From positions 22,182 through 86,181 of the forward strand of contig PBSM01000024.1 of the NCBI GenBank assembly GCA_002726245.1: a stretch of DNA of 64,000 bases, given 5' to 3'. The translations under genes were made by a program, and so were the position numbers. Shown here piece after piece: positions 1 to 8,270 of this stretch. Position 1 is the stretch's first letter, and every line of letters starts with the position of its first letter. Source of the stretch: Planctomycetaceae bacterium. Lineage in GTDB: Bacteria > Planctomycetota > Planctomycetia > Pirellulales > Pirellulaceae. A model generated the notes under the pieces. The model made no database searches. It was not told where the DNA came from and saw only the letters and a list, made by a program, of their open reading frames with translations.

Positions 1-1
1 A

Positions 2-310
2 GGTTTGGACCTGTCCAGTCACGAAAGCCAGCCTCTCGGCGAACGCTTGGTTCGTTTCGCGGATCTCGTTCTCACGCTGACTCGGGGCCACCGCGAAGCC
101 ATCGTGGGACAGTGGCCTGATGCCGCCGAGAGGGTTAAACTATTGTGTGGTGACGGTTCAAACGTCGCTGATCCCATCGGCGGCCCGATTGAACTCTATC
201 GCCGTTGTGCCGATCAGATTGATGCGAACTTAGGGGCATGGTTGGACGAGATCGACTTCTCCTCGCTTCCGCCCGGAAATCCGACCGACAGCGAGGGATC
301 AGGAGCCTGA
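2..310 (+). CDS. Low-molecular-weight protein-tyrosine/arginine phosphatase, C-terminal part
   Basis: The window opens inside this gene. The reading frame is open from base 2, and the TTG at 5 is not a convincing start because family-like residues (GLDLSSHES) already precede and span it. The frame shows the LMW-PTP pattern ADLVLTLTRGH, followed by a DPIGG segment that matches the catalytic Asp-Pro loop of the family, then a helical C-terminus. The CX5R active-site loop lies upstream of the window. The family removes phosphate from protein tyrosine or, in the YwlE branch, arginine. The gene directly precedes rpiB, a pairing known from Firmicutes (ywlE-ywlF). In some planctomycetes this domain may be fused behind a Sua5-type domain, which cannot be tested here. 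Confidence 0.75.
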   Translation, partial: GLDLSSHESQPLGERLVRFADLVLTLTRGHREAIVGQWPDAAERVKLLCGDGSNVADPIGGPIELYRRCADQIDANLGAWLDEIDFSSLPPGNPTDSEGSGA

Positions 311-314
311 TACG

Positions 315-761
315 ATGCAAATCGCCATTGGTAGCGACCACCGCGGATACAACATGAAAGTCAAGCTCGCGGAACTACTTGGCGAGTTCGGACATTCGGT
401 AACCGACGAGGGCACCGACAGCGTCGAAAGCTGCGACTATCCTGACGTGGCGGCTGCCGTCGCGCGGAAAGTCGCTTCGGGCGAATCGGATCGCGGCATC
501 TTGATTTGCGGTACAGGCATCGGCATGGCGATGACGGCGAACAAATTCCCTGGTGCGAGAGCGGCAACTTGCCACGACGAAGTGACTGCCGAGATCTGCC
601 GGCGGCATAACAACGTCAATGTGCTCTGCCTGTCTGGTGATCTGCTGGGCGAAAGCCGACTCGACAACTTGGTGAAGATCTGGTTGGAGACGGAGTTCGA
701 AGGCGGACGCCACGCTCGCCGTCTCGACAAGATCGCCGAGATCGAACGCCAGCACTGCTAG
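315..761 (+). CDS. rpiB: Ribose-5-phosphate isomerase B
   Basis: RpiB interconverts ribose 5-phosphate and ribulose 5-phosphate in the cytoplasmic pentose phosphate pathway. The 148-residue product has the normal RpiB length. It shows the N-terminal IAIGSDHRG motif (Asp8, His9), the catalytic cysteine in CGTGIGMA (Cys65) and the RRHNNVNVLCLSG segment with His98. The start ATG follows an AGGAG site at about 300-304 that lies inside the end of the phosphatase gene, so the two genes are almost certainly co-transcribed. Nothing suggests truncation. LacAB-type galactose-6-phosphate isomerases are related, but a single complete RpiB is the simpler reading. Confidence 0.95.
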   Translation: MQIAIGSDHRGYNMKVKLAELLGEFGHSVTDEGTDSVESCDYPDVAAAVARKVASGESDRGILICGTGIGMAMTANKFPGARAATCHDEVTAEICRRHNNVNVLCLSGDLLGESRLDNLVKIWLETEFEGGRHARRLDKIAEIERQHC

Positions 762-887
762 GCTTTGTCAGAAAACTGTAGCCACGCGTACTGCGGCCGG
801 ATTCTCTCAAGAGTGCGCCGCAGCTTGACGACAACGAAGAAGTACCCGTGTCTCAGTGCGCGCCGATCGAACCTGGACGGAAACGCC

Positions 888-1274
888 ATGGATCAGATTC
901 AGTTCCCCGAAGTCGTTCAACAGTGGGTCAACGATATCCTTACGTGGGTTGGCTTTGGAACGATTGTCGGTCTGCTGGCGAAGGCCATCATGCCGGGCCG
1001 GGACCCGGGCGGAGCGATCGCGACATTGGCGATGGGGATCGGTGGGAGCGTGATTGGCTGCGGGATCGTTTCTTATTTCCATGAGGGACACCGCGTCACG
1101 CCGATCAGTCCACTCGGTCTCGCCGTCGCCACGGGCGGAGCCTTCGTGATTCTCTGCTTCTACAAGCTTCTCGGCGGTTACTTCTTCGTCGAAGGCGGAG
1201 TCCCCCGCCGCCGAGTCCGGCGCCCCTACTATCGCAGTCGCCGCCGCGCGGACCTGGTTGACTACGACGATTAA
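888..1274 (+). CDS. GlsB/YeaQ/YmgE-like small membrane protein
   Basis: The 128-residue protein belongs to the transglycosylase-associated/YeaQ family: a hydrophobic segment WVGFGTIVGLLAKAIMPG, a conserved PGRDPGG turn, then a glycine-rich membrane helix. After a second hydrophobic region the C-terminus is very basic and tyrosine-rich (RRRVRRPYYRSRRR), ending in DYDD. The reading frame is open from 765, but ATG 888 is preferred because it has a GGACGG-like site 7-12 bases upstream and begins just before the conserved part. Members are often stress-induced inner-membrane proteins of unknown biochemical role. The gene follows rpiB after a 126-base gap whose start resembles one arm of the repeat at 3682. 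Confidence 0.7.
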   Translation: MDQIQFPEVVQQWVNDILTWVGFGTIVGLLAKAIMPGRDPGGAIATLAMGIGGSVIGCGIVSYFHEGHRVTPISPLGLAVATGGAFVILCFYKLLGGYFFVEGGVPRRRVRRPYYRSRRRADLVDYDD

Positions 1275-1391
1275 GCGCCGGGCCAGTGCTTGCATCTCGA
1301 AGCGATCGCGCCCTGAACTTGCCTTCGACGGCGTAGCGGCCGATAATCGAACCGTGTTCGGACGTTGATCGCGTTTCTGAGAATTAAAGCT

Positions 1392-2333
1392 ATGCGTAAA
1401 AGCAGCCTTTGCATCGCGTGCCTCTCGGTCGTGTCTCTCGCCCTGGTCGTTCATGCGCAGAATCGCAAGGCGGCGAAACGGGCAAAGTTGCCGACGTTTC
1501 AGGCGAATCAGACGAGTCGCTTCTTCTTCGATGATGTGCTCGCACAGCTACAAGGTGAGCGACCGGCGAGTCCGAACGCGTCGGTCGCAACTGTCGAAAC
1601 TCCTGGAGCGCCAGATGCAGCAACTGTCGGCGAGTCCTACGCTTGGTCCAAGATCATCTCACCTTCGACGGTGGAAGATGAAGTCAAGAAGCTCAAGAAC
1701 GCGATAAACACAAGCATCACGACGCCCACGGAATTCGCCGGCAAGGGATACAAGGAGATTCGGCGCGACTTTTCAATCCTCGCGATGGTCTTTGCCATCA
1801 TCAACGAATACGACGCCGATGTCCGCTGGAAAAAGGATGCCGCCGCGGCCCGCGATATCTTCGCGCGAACAGCGGCGAATGCCAAGGCGGGCGGCAACAT
1901 CAACGTCTATAAAGAATCCAAGAGACGTAACGACGAACTCACGGATCTGATGGGCGGCTCGTCGCTCGGAAACCAACCCGAAGAGCAGGCCAATAACTGG
2001 GAACAAATCGCCGATCGCAACCCACTCATGCAACGCCTAGTCACCGGCGCCGAGGAGAATCTCTCCAAGTGGACTTCCAACGAAGATGAGTTCTCGAACA
2101 ACATCGAGGAGGTACTGCACGAAGCTGAGATCGTCGCCGCGATCGGTGAAGTGTTAATACGTGAGGGCATGGAAGATGGCGACGATGAGGAATATGCGGC
2201 GTTCGCGAAGCTAATGGAGACCAGCGCGCTTGACATCGTGGCAGCCGTGAAGCTGAATGACGCCGATCAGGCTCGAAAGGCCAACGGCGAAATCGCCAAG
2301 GCCTGCTCGAACTGTCACGACAATTACCGCTAG
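1392..2333 (+). CDS. Secreted c-type cytochrome with C-terminal haem site
   Basis: A 313-residue exported protein. The N-terminus is a clear signal peptide ending near VVHAQ. The body is mostly alpha-helical and rich in Glu, Asp and Lys. A single CSNCH haem-binding motif sits nine residues from the C-terminus, as in cytochrome c-prime-like four-helix proteins. The frame is open from a TTG at 1365, but ATG 1392 begins the signal peptide. It probably carries electrons or acts as a sensor in the periplasm. No partner oxidoreductase is adjacent, so the specific role is unknown. Confidence 0.7.
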   Translation: MRKSSLCIACLSVVSLALVVHAQNRKAAKRAKLPTFQANQTSRFFFDDVLAQLQGERPASPNASVATVETPGAPDAATVGESYAWSKIISPSTVEDEVKKLKNAINTSITTPTEFAGKGYKEIRRDFSILAMVFAIINEYDADVRWKKDAAAARDIFARTAANAKAGGNINVYKESKRRNDELTDLMGGSSLGNQPEEQANNWEQIADRNPLMQRLVTGAEENLSKWTSNEDEFSNNIEEVLHEAEIVAAIGEVLIREGMEDGDDEEYAAFAKLMETSALDIVAAVKLNDADQARKANGEIAKACSNCHDNYR

Positions 2334-2449
2334 CATTCCTGGGTAATCCGCTCTAGCGGCACACTTCTCGTTTGGTTAACATTCCGCCGCGCGCCACACC
2401 GGTCCCTTCGCGTGCGTCCCCTCGGGAAGATCTTCCTCTTCGATTGTAT

Positions 2450-2499
2450 GTAGCCGTTCGCTCCGCGAATGAGTGTGTTTTTGCGGAGCGAAAAGCCAC
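2450..2499. repeat. Palindromic element (TTCGCTCCGC type)
   Basis: A 10-base perfect stem (TTCGCTCCGC / GCGGAGCGAA) is flanked by imperfectly paired GTAGCC / AGCCAC arms with a loop of about 16 bases. It sits in the gap before the 2543 gene. A similar but weaker sequence, with GTTCGCCCCGCGAAC, is at about 13860. Confidence 0.5.
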
Positions 2500-2530
2500 A
2501 ACCTGTACTACCACCGTTCGTCGCAACACA

Positions 2531-2536
2531 AAGGAG
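2531..2536 (+). promoter_or_regulatory. Shine-Dalgarno site that decides the 2543 start
   Basis: AAGGAG abuts an ATG at 2537 and lies six bases before the ATG at 2543. Normal spacing therefore favours 2543 over 2537 and over the upstream open frame that begins at 2372. Confidence 0.7.
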
Positions 2537-2542
2537 ATGCTG

Positions 2543-3682
2543 ATGCGTTCGCGTCTGAACTCGATCTTCGTCCTTACGATTGCGATAACTGCTCTGCTGA
2601 CGCCGGCCAGCCTGCCGCGGACGAATGCCGAAACCAATTGGACGCGCTTCATCCCGTTCAACCGCGTCGAAGCGGACTCTCGCAAGGACTACACATTACG
2701 TCAGGAGCATGGCCCGTGGTTGATCTTGGCCGCCACATTTGCGGCCAAAGACGGTGCTGAAGAGCAAGCTCGTGAGTTGGTCTTGGAGCTTCGAAAGCGA
2801 TATAAGCTGGAGGCCTATATTGATGTTCGTGAGTTCGATTTCACGGAGGCAATTCAAGGCAAGACGATCGACCGATATACGGGCGGCCCGGCACGCATGA
2901 AGTATGCGAACTTCAGCCACCACAAGTCGTTCGCCGTGTTGGTAGGTAACTTCGAATCGTTCGACGATCCCGAGTTGCCGGCGACGCTGAAGAAGATCAA
3001 GTACGCCCGTCCAGATTGTTTGGATCTGTCAAAACGTGAATGGTCGGCTCAGCGATTCATTGGTCTGCGCGAGTTGCAAAGGCGTATCAACCGTGATCCG
3101 GCCAAGCATCGCAAGGGGTCGATGGGCAACGCCTTCGTCACACGCAACCCGCACCTGCCCGAAGAGTACTTTGCTACGACCGGTTTGGATGAATTCGTCA
3201 TCAGCCTTAATCAAAACGTGAAGTACAGCTTGTTGAACAACCCGAAGGCATACACCGTGAAAGTGGCGTCCTTTGGCGGCAAAGATACGATGAACGTCAA
3301 AGAGATAGAGACGATTGAAAGAACCGGCCGAGTTTCCAATAAGCTGGAGATCGCCGCGGATCAGGCACATCGGCTGACGTTGGCGCTGCGTGCCAAGGGC
3401 GTCGAAGCGTACGAGTTCCATGATCGCCTGGAGAGCATCGTCACGGTTGGCAGCTTCGATTCCGTCGGCGAACCTCGCGCGGACGGAAAGATCGAGATCA
3501 ACCCGACGGTGCATCGGATCATGCAGATGTACAGTGCTAATCGCCAACCGCTGCCAGGGCAAACTAGTCTTGGCCTCCAGCCGAGGACACTCCATGGAAT
3601 CGCTTTTGGTGTCCAAGCGATCCCAGTCATCGTGCCGCGTCGCTCGATCGCCGCCGACTATGCGAGACGCTCGGCTCGCTAG
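2543..3682 (+). CDS. Exported protein of unknown function with SPOR-like segments
   Basis: The product has 379 residues and begins with a signal peptide (MRSRLNSIFVLTIAITALL). The mature part contains two similar alpha-beta segments: one begins GPWLILAATFAAKDGAEEQA, the other YTVKVASFGGKDTM, and each is followed by a helix and a short VLVGNF or IVTVGSF strand. This pattern resembles SPOR-like peptidoglycan-binding folds, but I do not assign the family firmly. The C-terminus is proline- and arginine-rich. The stop codon overlaps the first base of the repeat at 3682. Similar proteins of unknown function seem common in planctomycetes, which is recollection and not a search result. Confidence 0.55.
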   Translation: MRSRLNSIFVLTIAITALLTPASLPRTNAETNWTRFIPFNRVEADSRKDYTLRQEHGPWLILAATFAAKDGAEEQARELVLELRKRYKLEAYIDVREFDFTEAIQGKTIDRYTGGPARMKYANFSHHKSFAVLVGNFESFDDPELPATLKKIKYARPDCLDLSKREWSAQRFIGLRELQRRINRDPAKHRKGSMGNAFVTRNPHLPEEYFATTGLDEFVISLNQNVKYSLLNNPKAYTVKVASFGGKDTMNVKEIETIERTGRVSNKLEIAADQAHRLTLALRAKGVEAYEFHDRLESIVTVGSFDSVGEPRADGKIEINPTVHRIMQMYSANRQPLPGQTSLGLQPRTLHGIAFGVQAIPVIVPRRSIAADYARRSAR

Positions 3683-3806
3683 TGCTTTGTCAGAACTTAG
3701 TATTGGGGTCGAGGGACCGGCGGGCTTGCGCCCGACCGCTACTATTGTTAGCGGAACGGCGCCAGCCGTCCGGTATCAACCCCAAGTCTTAGCGTTGACG
3801 AAGCAC
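3682..3806. repeat. Long imperfect inverted repeat (AGTGCTT family)
   Basis: The left arm begins GTGCTTTGTCAGAACTTAG and runs to TATTGGGGT. The right arm is its near reverse complement, ending in GTTGACGAAGCAC. Inside lie smaller GC-rich pairs. It occupies the gap between the 2543 gene and selB and shares its first base with the last base of the upstream TAG stop codon. A weak single-arm similarity (GCTTTGTCAGAA) follows the rpiB stop at about 762. Confidence 0.6.
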
Positions 3807-3886
3807 CAGGCTGTCGATCTACTGTTCTCCTGCCGACGTGTGCCACGTGGCGACGAACTGCAACGCGGCCGTTAGAATAGTCTGTC

Positions 3887-5806
3887 ATGCTGACAGACCT
3901 AATTCTTGGAACTGCCGGGCACATCGATCACGGCAAAACTTCGCTCATTCGCGCGCTGACCGGTACCGATACAGATCGGCTTCCTGAAGAGAAACGCCGC
4001 GGCATTACGATCGAGCTTGGGTTCGCCGAACTCGAACTCGGCGAATATCGACTCGGAATTGTCGATGTTCCGGGGCACGAGCGGTTCGTCCGGACGATGC
4101 TTGCCGGTGCGACCGGGATGGATGTCGCATTGCTGGTCGTGGCCGCCGACGACTCGGTCAAGCAACAAACTCGCGAGCATCTGGAGATTCTGAGACTGCT
4201 TGATCTCGAATGCGGTGTGATCGCCTTGACGAAGTGCGATCTCGTCGATGAAGACTGGCTGTCGCTGGTTGAAGAAGAGATCCGCGAGTTGGTTGCCGAT
4301 TCATTCCTGGCCGAAGCGCCGATCGTGCGAACAAGCGCCACTTCGGGTGTCGGGCTCGACGAGCTTCGCGAGAAGCTAACTCAAGCCGCCGAGAGGGCCG
4401 CTGACGACAAGCGTGCTCAGTTGATCCAAGCTCCCTTCCGGATGGCGATTGATCGCACCTTCACGATTGCCGGCCATGGGACAGTCGTCACGGGTAGTAT
4501 CAGCAGTGGGACGGGCAACGTCGGCGACGAACTGTTGATCGAGCCAGGGAACGTCCGCGTGCGTGTCCGTGGCCTACAGAATCATGACCGCTCAGCCGAT
4601 TCCGTCCACCGCGGTCAGCGCGCTGCGATCAACCTCGCGGGTGTGCATCACGACGAAACGCAGCGTGGACAGGAACTCTGTTCGCCGGGGCATCTTGTTC
4701 CGAGTCGCTTGCTAACCGTGGAGCTATCATTGCTCGCCTCGGCACCGCGTCCGGTCAAGGATCGCACTCGAGTTCGCATCCATGTCGGAACGGCTGAGCT
4801 CCTGGCGTCGATTCGGTTGCTTGATTGCGACCTCTTGGAGCCTGGAGCCAGTTGCCACGCACAACTCTTCCTGAGCGGGCCGGCAGTCACTGTCTGGGGA
4901 CAGCCGTTCGTAGTACGTAGCGAATCGCCGGTGTCCACGATCGGTGGTGGGCGTGTGGTCGATCCGAACGCGGAAAGGAACCGTCGCGCGGACGACGAGA
5001 CCCTGCGAATGGTGCGTTCCTTGGCGTCGCGAGATGCAACCGCACGTGCCTCGGCCGCCTTGTATTTCGCAGGCCTGCGAGACTGGCATCCCAATGATCT
5101 GCCTCGCACGGCCGGCATCGAAGACATCGACACGGCTTGCGAATCGTTGCGAGGTAGCGGCGACTTGTTGGAGATCGATGTTTCGCCAACACGCGCGATC
5201 CGGCTTCATCGTCTCGTGCTCGCCCGGCTGTGCAACCGTGTTGAGGGCGTCTTGGAGAACCTACATCAGCGGTATCCTCTGCGGACGGCGATCGAGCGAA
5301 ACGAAATTGCCAACATGTTTCGTTATCTGAGCGATGAAGCTCTGTTGACGAGCGCCCTGAAGCAGATGCAGGCCGATGGTCGCTTGAAGTTTGGTGCCAA
5401 GGGAGTCGCATTGGTCGGCCATGGGCCCAAACTGTCACAGAACGAACAGAAGCTATTGGGCAAGCTGATCGAAACGATGCAAGAGGCTGGGCTGCAACCT
5501 CCGTCGGTTGCCGAGTGCCGCAAGATGGCTACGAAGAATCAGGACTCCGTCGCACAATTGCTATCCCTGGCGGTAGCAAATGGTGAGCTTGTCGAGCTCT
5601 CTTCCGACTTCTACCTGCACGCTGATGTTGATCGGCAGGCGCAAGAACGGTTGCGGAGGGAACTCGATAACGGTGGCTTAACCATGAGCCAGATCCGAGA
5701 AATCCTGGAGACAACTCGCAAGTACTCCGTTCCCTACTGCGAGTACTTAGACCGCATCGGTTTCACGCGTCGCGATGGCGATGTGCGCGTGCTGGCGGAC
5801 TCGTAG
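3887..5806 (+). CDS. selB: Selenocysteine-specific elongation factor SelB
   Basis: SelB is the GTPase that brings Sec-tRNA to UGA codons marked by a SECIS hairpin. The 639-residue protein has all G motifs: GHIDHGKT (residues 11-18), DVPGHE, and TKCD in place of NKxD. EF-Tu-like beta-barrel domains follow, and then C-terminal winged helices including the typical end pattern around [24 protein letters not shown]. Length and domain order match bacterial SelB. No selA, selD, tRNA-Sec or obvious selenoprotein gene is present in the window, so it acts with partners encoded elsewhere. It is flanked on both sides by palindromic elements and appears to be a single-gene unit. Confidence 0.93.
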   Translation: MLTDLILGTAGHIDHGKTSLIRALTGTDTDRLPEEKRRGITIELGFAELELGEYRLGIVDVPGHERFVRTMLAGATGMDVALLVVAADDSVKQQTREHLEILRLLDLECGVIALTKCDLVDEDWLSLVEEEIRELVADSFLAEAPIVRTSATSGVGLDELREKLTQAAERAADDKRAQLIQAPFRMAIDRTFTIAGHGTVVTGSISSGTGNVGDELLIEPGNVRVRVRGLQNHDRSADSVHRGQRAAINLAGVHHDETQRGQELCSPGHLVPSRLLTVELSLLASAPRPVKDRTRVRIHVGTAELLASIRLLDCDLLEPGASCHAQLFLSGPAVTVWGQPFVVRSESPVSTIGGGRVVDPNAERNRRADDETLRMVRSLASRDATARASAALYFAGLRDWHPNDLPRTAGIEDIDTACESLRGSGDLLEIDVSPTRAIRLHRLVLARLCNRVEGVLENLHQRYPLRTAIERNEIANMFRYLSDEALLTSALKQMQADGRLKFGAKGVALVGHGPKLSQNEQKLLGKLIETMQEAGLQPPSVAECRKMATKNQDSVAQLLSLAVANGELVELSSDFYLHADVDRQAQERLRRELDNGGLTMSQIREILETTRKYSVPYCEYLDRIGFTRRDGDVRVLADS

Positions 5807-5810
5807 CGTC

Positions 5811-5936
5811 AAAGTAGCCTCACGCTCCGCGTGAGGAGAGCGGCGCGTCGAGCAGTAGATGCATTGATAACGGTCCTCACTCGCATTACGTCTTTCCAAT
5901 TGCCGCCTTCATCACGCGGAGCGTGATGGCTACTTT
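5811..5936. repeat. Palindromic element, CACGCGGAGCGTG family, full copy
   Basis: The 126-base element has inverted ends AAAGTAGCC...GGCTACTTT. Inside each end is a self-complementary core (CACGCTCCGCGTGA on the left, TCACGCGGAGCGTGA on the right). It fills the gap between the convergent selB and ATP-grasp genes and directly abuts the ATP-grasp stop codon. Other copies are at 10158, 12177, 28561 and 34422. It has the architecture of a MITE or long REP-type element, with two small hairpins inside one large one. Confidence 0.8.
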
Positions 5937-6962
5937 CTACTCCCGCCAGGCTGCGCGATAGCGCAGGCCGAGGTTCAGAATTTGCTGGATGAGTTCGTTG
6001 TACTCAATCCCGACGGCGTGAGCGGATTCGGCGAGGTCTTCGCCGTAGGAGAGATTGGGATTGGGGTTGGCTTCAAGAGCGAAGATGCGATCGTCGGCGG
6101 TAACGCGAAAGTCCATGCGGGCATAGCCAGTCATGAACAAGGCTTTGTAGATGCGTTTGGACAAGCGAACGATTTTAGTGGAGAGCTCCTTGGGCAGGTC
6201 CTTCGCTTCTTCGGTCTTCACGCCCAGCTCTTTCTGATGCTGGTAGTCCCATTTCACCTTCGCGGTCGCGATGTTGGGTTCGCCTTCGGGCAGCTTCGTC
6301 ATTAGCAGCTCCCAAATGGGCAAGATCTGTGCTCGCCGATTTCCCAGCACTCCGACGTAGAACTCGCGGCCTTCAATGTACTCCTCGACCAGCGCGTCGG
6401 TCTTGACCTCGTCATAAAAGAATTGTACGCGTTCGACGAGCTCTTCAGGCGTTTGCACGATCGACTTCTTGCTTAGTCCGAAGGAAGCATCTTCAGTTGC
6501 CGATTTGACGAACAGCGGATAGCTGGCCTTCTTCGGAGGGACGATCTTGCTGCCGAGTTCATACACGACGAACTGCGGCGTCGGGATGCGATGATAGTGC
6601 AGGATCTGTTTGCAGAGGACTTTGTCATGCGCAAGCATCAGCCCCCGCGGATTGCAGCCTGTGTAAGGCTGCTTCATTAGCTCGAGATAAGACGCGACGT
6701 GCTGGTCGTAGACGGCAACGCCGTGGAATTCTTCGAGTAAGTTGAAGACGATGTTTGGCTTCCACTCGACCAACGCTTTGCGGATCACGCCGCTATCATT
6801 GCTAACGCCCAGCTTCAGCAGATCGTGCCCCAGTTCGCGGAGAGTTTGGCAAACGTCGTACTCCGTTTTCCAGTTGAGGATCTCCTCGTCCGGACGGCCC
6901 TCCATGCTGTCGGGCGGAACGAGTTCTTCGTCCATCAGGGCCATCACGCGTAGCTTCTTCAT
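5937..6962 (-). CDS. ATP-grasp ligase related to D-Ala-D-Ala ligases
   Basis: A 341-residue ATP-grasp enzyme. The N-terminal domain carries the Ddl-like pattern PNIVFNLLEEFHG and PYTGCNPRG. The ATP-binding core contains YPLFVKSATEDASFG, and the metal-binding end is FALEANPNPNLS. Enzymes of this type use ATP to join a carboxylate to an amine. The substrate here is unlikely to be simple D-Ala, because the gene overlaps the upstream peptidase by ATGA (start 6962, peptidase stop 6959-6961) and so is translationally coupled to it. A peptide-modifying or cell-wall role is inferred only from that pairing. Confidence 0.8.
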   Translation of the reverse strand: MKKLRVMALMDEELVPPDSMEGRPDEEILNWKTEYDVCQTLRELGHDLLKLGVSNDSGVIRKALVEWKPNIVFNLLEEFHGVAVYDQHVASYLELMKQPYTGCNPRGLMLAHDKVLCKQILHYHRIPTPQFVVYELGSKIVPPKKASYPLFVKSATEDASFGLSKKSIVQTPEELVERVQFFYDEVKTDALVEEYIEGREFYVGVLGNRRAQILPIWELLMTKLPEGEPNIATAKVKWDYQHQKELGVKTEEAKDLPKELSTKIVRLSKRIYKALFMTGYARMDFRVTADDRIFALEANPNPNLSYGEDLAESAHAVGIEYNELIQQILNLGLRYRAAWRE

Positions 6963-8035
6963 AACGCCACTCGATGATGACCTCCGTGCAAGTAGTTCAT
7001 CGTCTGCACGGTCAACATGACGAGCGAGTCGCGTTTTGTGTGGCGTTCCGAACGCCGCAAACGCAATCGCAACTGGCGGGCACGATCAATCATCTCATTC
7101 AAGACCTGATCGATCGTGTATTGATACTGGCCTGTCCATTCGCCGATTGCTTGTCGCAAATAACGACGATGTTTGCGGAGAAACGCGGAGGCCGCTGTGT
7201 TGCAGTGGTGCTCGGGAGTGTCGGAAAAGAGTTTTTGCAGATCGCGATCGTAGAAAGTTGGATGTCCCACGCCGTAACGTTCCTTTTTCTCTTCGTAGTG
7301 CTCTCGGAGTGTCTTCGTGATGGTACGCACAGAATCGACATGACGCCGCGTCTTGACTTGCTGCTTCTTGCCTGAAACGTCCGCGATCAAGCGATCGACG
7401 TATTCGAGTTTCTTGAGCGCCGGCCAGCCATCATACTGGGAACGCCACGGCGAACGGGGGCGTGCCCAAACCGCAAACGTTTCCGCGAAATCCTCGGCCG
7501 GATGAGCCTGGGCATACCACATGTCGAGGTGCTGGACATAGGATTTACTGTACGGTTTCGGTGAGTAGTGCTCGGGATAAGGTTCCGATGAACTCCCGAA
7601 AACATTCTTCCAGGAACGGCGACGTCCCAGACGATAAGCGTTATCGATTGCGTGCCCGGCTTCGTGCCGAAGGATACGCATGCACCAAGCCTTGGTACCT
7701 CCCTCGACTTCGAGCATCTGCTTTCGCTCTAGCCTTTCGAGACGTGGATGCGCGAGGTAAAACGGAATTGCGACTCCCGGCACACCATCCGGTGTAAACC
7801 ATTCGTCGGACAGCCAGCAATGCGGTCGGAAGTTCAAGCCGCGGTCGGACAATTCGTCGTACAGTTGTGCGATGCGATGTTCGAGACGAGTGCCCTCAAT
7901 GCGCACACCGAGATCGCAAAGGCGCAAGTCCAGAAGCTCTTCGTCCGTATAATCGATCCAATACAGACCGCGTTTGCGTCTGTTGATCGACACTGGACGA
8001 GCGGCTTTCGCGCGGCGTTTCGTGGTGCGTCTCAT
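6959..8035 (-). CDS. Putative zinc metallopeptidase (HEAGH), Peptidase_Mx-like
   Basis: The 358-residue product has a very basic N-terminus (MRRTTKRRAK) and a zinc-binding HEAGH at residues 124-128. A downstream HPAEDFAETFAVWA segment provides a likely third ligand or catalytic acidic residues, as in the putative zinc-binding metallopeptidase family. No signal peptide is visible, so it is probably cytoplasmic. The frame is open from 8131, but ATG 8035 starts just before the conserved region. The gene is the first of a two-gene operon whose second member is the ATP-grasp ligase. Substrate unknown. Confidence 0.7.
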   Translation of the reverse strand: MRRTTKRRAKAARPVSINRRKRGLYWIDYTDEELLDLRLCDLGVRIEGTRLEHRIAQLYDELSDRGLNFRPHCWLSDEWFTPDGVPGVAIPFYLAHPRLERLERKQMLEVEGGTKAWCMRILRHEAGHAIDNAYRLGRRRSWKNVFGSSSEPYPEHYSPKPYSKSYVQHLDMWYAQAHPAEDFAETFAVWARPRSPWRSQYDGWPALKKLEYVDRLIADVSGKKQQVKTRRHVDSVRTITKTLREHYEEKKERYGVGHPTFYDRDLQKLFSDTPEHHCNTAASAFLRKHRRYLRQAIGEWTGQYQYTIDQVLNEMIDRARQLRLRLRRSERHTKRDSLVMLTVQTMNYLHGGHHRVAL

Positions 8036-8270
8036 AGTCGTTCGTCGAGGGAGAAACTCAAATATCTTTATTCGGCGAGTTTCTATCACTTGGCCACATT
8101 TTATGGGGGTATCCGCACGCGGGCCACTCATTTGTTACGCATTTTTCCTAACCGGAACCCGATGGTTGCGGAGTGGGCAGGTCGACAGGCTGCAAGGGTG
8201 GATTTAGACTTGATAGGCTCCCCTTCCTCCACTGGCAACCCCTCCTGTACATTCGCAGCAAGATCGAACC

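Noticed and set aside
4648..5438. Long antisense frames within selB
   Set aside because: They mirror the strong codon bias of selB, have no ribosome sites and encode Arg/Ser-rich sequence.
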